Shown one piece after another: positions 5,682 through 7,508 of a DNA stretch of 7,508 nucleotides. Source of the stretch: JANNNF01 sp040385825 (lineage in GTDB: Bacteria > Pseudomonadota > Alphaproteobacteria > Rhodobacterales > Rhodobacteraceae). Under the pieces are notes generated by a model that ran no database searches, was not told the origin of the DNA, and worked only from the letters and a program-made list of their open reading frames with translations. The translations under genes and the position numbers were made by a program. The stretch's first letter is position 1. Every line of letters starts with the position of its first letter. The stretch is from positions 1-7,508 of the forward strand of contig JAZKGQ010000039.1 in the NCBI GenBank assembly GCA_040385825.1. The letters run 5' to 3'.

Positions 5682-6449
5682 TCAGATCGCGGTAAAGCCG
5701 TTGTCCACAAACAGATGCGTGCCGTTGACGAAACTGGCCGCATCGCTGGCCAGGAACAGCGCGGCCTCGGCCACTTCCTCGGCCCGGCCAATGCGGCCTT
5801 GTGCGGCCCTGATCGCGGCCTCGGACACATCGACGCCAAGCGCCTGCAAATCGCGCACCTCGCGCAGGCCGTGCGGGGTTTCGATGAATCCCGGACAGAC
5901 GGCATTGCAGCGGATGCCCCGGTCGCGAAATTCCACCGCGATGGCACGGGCGAACATGTGAACCGCGCCCTTGGTGGTGTCATACAGCACCTCCATCGGG
6001 GTGCCCGCCACCGCAGAAATCGACGAGGTGCAGACGATAGACCCTTTCCCCGCCGCTATCATCCCCGGCAACACCGCGCGTGTCATCAGGAACATCGACT
6101 TCACGTTCACCGCATGCAGCCAGTCCCATTCCTGTTCCGTCGTCTCCAGAAACGGTTTGATGACAATGGTGCCCGCATGGTTGAACAGCACCGATGCCGG
6201 GCCATGGGCGCGGGTGGCCGCCGCCACCGCCGCCTCGACCGCCGCCGCATCGGACACATCGGCGCGCAGGGCAATCGCCTCGCCCCCGGCCTGCGCAATC
6301 TGATGCGCCCGGTCCTCGGCCGCGGCAAGGTTCAGGTCGATGATCGCAACGCGCGCGCCCTCTGCCGCAAACAGGCTGGACGCCGCCCCGCCCATCCCCG
6401 TCGCCCCGCCCGAGATGATCGCCACCTTGCCTGCCAGCCTGCTGCCCAT
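5682..6449 (-). CDS. Short-chain dehydrogenase/reductase (SDR), classical type
   Basis: This is a 255-aa NAD(P)-dependent oxidoreductase with an intact classical SDR set. It has the glycine-rich nucleotide loop SGGATGMG (13-20), Asp38 after the second beta strand (IIDLN), which suggests NAD(H) preference, and ADVS (63-66). It also has NHAG at 90-93 (usually NNAG), Asn115, catalytic Ser143, and Tyr156/Lys160 in YDTTK. The usual C-terminal strand motif appears as FVDNGFTA, so the fold is complete. The substrate cannot be read, and general annotation as a 3-oxoacyl-ACP or glucose dehydrogenase homologue would be over-interpretation. A TTG 12 nt upstream (6461) is in frame, but I prefer the ATG at 6449, which has a G-run (6459-6454) 4 nt before it and gives a normal N-terminus. 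The gene starts only 16 nt beyond the terminator stem of ilvC, so its promoter must lie in or before that structure. Confidence 0.93.
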   Translation of the reverse strand: MGSRLAGKVAIISGGATGMGGAASSLFAAEGARVAIIDLNLAAAEDRAHQIAQAGGEAIALRADVSDAAAVEAAVAAATRAHGPASVLFNHAGTIVIKPFLETTEQEWDWLHAVNVKSMFLMTRAVLPGMIAAGKGSIVCTSSISAVAGTPMEVLYDTTKGAVHMFARAIAVEFRDRGIRCNAVCPGFIETPHGLREVRDLQALGVDVSEAAIRAAQGRIGRAEEVAEAALFLASDAASFVNGTHLFVDNGFTAI

Positions 6450-6463
6450 GATGCCCCCCAATG

Positions 6464-6493
6464 AAAACGGGCGGCCCCTGCGAGCCGCCCGTT
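6464..6493 (-). terminator. Intrinsic terminator of ilvC
   Basis: AACGGGCGGC (6466-6475) pairs perfectly with GCCGCCCGTT (6484-6493), a 10-bp stem with an 8-nt loop. In the minus-strand transcript the stem runs directly into UUUU (6467-6464). The T-run is short, but this is the best intrinsic terminator in the window. It lies 48 nt after the ilvC stop and close to the SDR start. Confidence 0.75.
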
Positions 6494-6501
6494 ATCGGTA
6501 G

Positions 6502-6519
6502 GGCGGGGTTCACCCCGCC
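6502..6519. repeat. Second hairpin after ilvC, possible REP-like element
   Basis: GGCGGGG (6502-6508) and CCCCGCC (6513-6519) form a perfect 7-bp stem around TTCA (TGAA on the transcribed minus strand). It lies between the ilvC stop and the terminator hairpin. The flanking context GTAGGGCGGGGTTCACCCCG is of a kind I associate with short intergenic palindromes dispersed in Rhodobacteraceae genomes, but only one copy is in this window. It could also simply protect the ilvC mRNA 3' end. Confidence 0.5.
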
Positions 6520-6540
6520 GTCAATCCGTCGTCGCGAAAA

Positions 6541-7508
6541 TCAATTCCGCGCCTTGTCCACCATCTTGCCCTTGGAAATCCACGGCATCATGTCGCGCAG
6601 TTTCTTGCCGACCAGTTCGATCTCGTGCTCGTCGTTCGACCGGCGCGAGGCTTTGATCGTCGGCTGGCCAACGGCGTTTTCCAGCATGAAATCGCGCACG
6701 AACTTGCCCGACTGGATGTCCGACAGCACGGCTTTCATCCGGGCTTTCGTCTCGTCATAGGGCAGGATGCGCGGGCCGGACACATACTGGCCGTATTCGG
6801 CGGTGTTCGAGATCGAGTAATCCATGTTGGCGATACCGCCTTCGTAGATCAGGTCGACGATCAGCTTCACCTCGTGCAGACACTCGAAATAGGCCATTTC
6901 CGGCTCGTAGCCCGCCTCGACCAGCGTCTCGAAGCCCATGCGGATCAGCTCGACCAGACCGCCACACAGCACGGCCTGTTCGCCGAACAGGTCGGTTTCG
7001 CATTCCTGACGGAAGTTGGTTTCGATGATGCCCGACCGCCCGCCACCGATGGCCGAGCAATAGGACAGGCCGATTTCCATGGCGCGGCCGGTGGCGTCGT
7101 TGTGAACCGCCACAAGGCAGGGCACGCCGCCGCCCTTGACATATTCGCCGCGCACGGTGTGGCCGGGGCCTTTGGGGGCCATCATGATGATGTCCACGCC
7201 CTTTTTCGGCTCGATCAGGCCGAAGTGGATGTTCAGACCATGGGCAAACGCGATGGCCGAGCCTTCGCGGATGTTGTCATGCACGTATTTGCGGTAGGTT
7301 TCAGCCTGCAATTCGTCGGGCATGGTGAACATGATCAGGTCGGCCCAGGCGGCGGCCTCGGCAATGCCCATCACCTTCAGGCCTTCGCCTTCGGCCTTTT
7401 TCGCGGAAGGCGAGCCTGCCCGCAGCGCCACCACAAGGTTCTTTGCGCCCGAATCGCGCAGGTTCAGCGCATGGGCATGGCCCTGGCTGCCATAGCCGAG
7501 GATGGCGA
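6541..7508 (-). CDS. ilvC: Ketol-acid reductoisomerase (class I), 5'-truncated by window edge
   Basis: This enzyme performs the second common step of valine, leucine and isoleucine synthesis, the Mg2+-dependent alkyl migration and NADPH reduction of acetolactate or acetohydroxybutyrate. 321 codons are present, and about 20 N-terminal residues lie beyond 7508, giving the usual class I length near 340. Visible in order are the NADPH loop GYGSQGHAHALNLRDSG at the edge and LRAGSPSAKKA, whose Arg and Ser residues typically bind the 2'-phosphate. Next come FAHGLNIHFG, the MAPKGPGH catalytic segment, ETDLFGEQ with the metal-binding Asp and Glu, YFECLHEVKLIVDLIYEGG with two further acidic ligands, and SISNTAEYG with the substrate-contacting Ser. 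The protein ends at a TGA (6543-6541). The frame is open to the window end, so the GTG at 7434 is an internal valine and not a start. The tandem hairpins after the stop suggest a transcript ending here. Confidence 0.97.
   Translation of the reverse strand, partial: AILGYGSQGHAHALNLRDSGAKNLVVALRAGSPSAKKAEGEGLKVMGIAEAAAWADLIMFTMPDELQAETYRKYVHDNIREGSAIAFAHGLNIHFGLIEPKKGVDIIMMAPKGPGHTVRGEYVKGGGVPCLVAVHNDATGRAMEIGLSYCSAIGGGRSGIIETNFRQECETDLFGEQAVLCGGLVELIRMGFETLVEAGYEPEMAYFECLHEVKLIVDLIYEGGIANMDYSISNTAEYGQYVSGPRILPYDETKARMKAVLSDIQSGKFVRDFMLENAVGQPTIKASRRSNDEHEIELVGKKLRDMMPWISKGKMVDKARN

Noticed and set aside
6450..6461. TTG start at 6461 for the SDR gene
   Set aside because: It abuts the terminator stem, and the ATG at 6449 has a G-rich ribosome binding site at suitable spacing and fits SDR N-termini.
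7432..7434. GTG at 7434 as the start of ilvC
   Set aside because: The frame continues upstream to the window edge and encodes the conserved GYGSQGHAHALNLRDSG nucleotide-binding loop, so the GTG is an internal valine codon.
1..7508. CRISPR array, tRNA/rRNA genes, insertion sequences, prophage or defence genes
   Set aside because: I saw no regularly spaced repeats, cloverleaf-like sequences, transposase or integrase motifs, or terminal inverted repeats. The gene content is conventional chromosomal.

Overview
The window looks like a piece of an alphaproteobacterial chromosome, most likely from the Rhodobacteraceae (Rhodobacter/Paracoccus-type). The DNA is GC-rich. Every gene I can support lies on the minus strand, and the protein sequences (both permeases, RlmJ with its DPSYE motif, the TerB-like protein, IlvC) resemble what I know from that family. 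This is recognition from memory, not a database result. I see no mobile element, tRNA, rRNA or CRISPR array. Read in the direction of transcription, from high to low coordinates, the layout is as follows.

(1) 7508-6541 holds most of ilvC (ketol-acid reductoisomerase), cut by the window edge. It is followed by two tandem hairpins, of which the second has a T-run and is a good intrinsic terminator. (2) 6449-5682 holds a short-chain dehydrogenase/reductase, and 20 nt later comes rlmJ (5661-4882), a 23S rRNA methyltransferase. (3) 4808-3622 holds a TerB-like protein that overlaps by ATGA with a PhnD-like substrate-binding-fold protein lacking a signal peptide. (4) After a 120-nt intergenic region with repeats and a small inverted repeat comes a complete polar amino acid ABC transporter of the His/Arg/Lys/Orn class. 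Its order is ATPase (3501-2734), secreted binding protein (2694-1972), strong intercistronic hairpin (1965-1940), and two permeases (1930-1049 and 1052-225) coupled by ATGA. (5) The last 224 nt contain a palindrome, hairpins, a 16-codon candidate leader ORF (120-70) with a good ribosome binding site, and the first codons of a further gene (47 to the edge) that may encode a glutamine synthetase-family enzyme.

The transporter genes form one functional unit. The binding protein captures a cationic or polar amino acid in the periplasm, the two permeases form the channel and a dimer of the ATPase drives import. If the gene at the left edge is a GS-family enzyme, uptake and nitrogen metabolism would be linked. 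The other genes are housekeeping or of unknown purpose. Most of the window is ordinary. The parts most worth a second look are the candidate leader ORF with a start-codon hairpin, the TerB/cytoplasmic PhnD-like pair, and the hairpin that appears to bury the ribosome binding site of the first permease.
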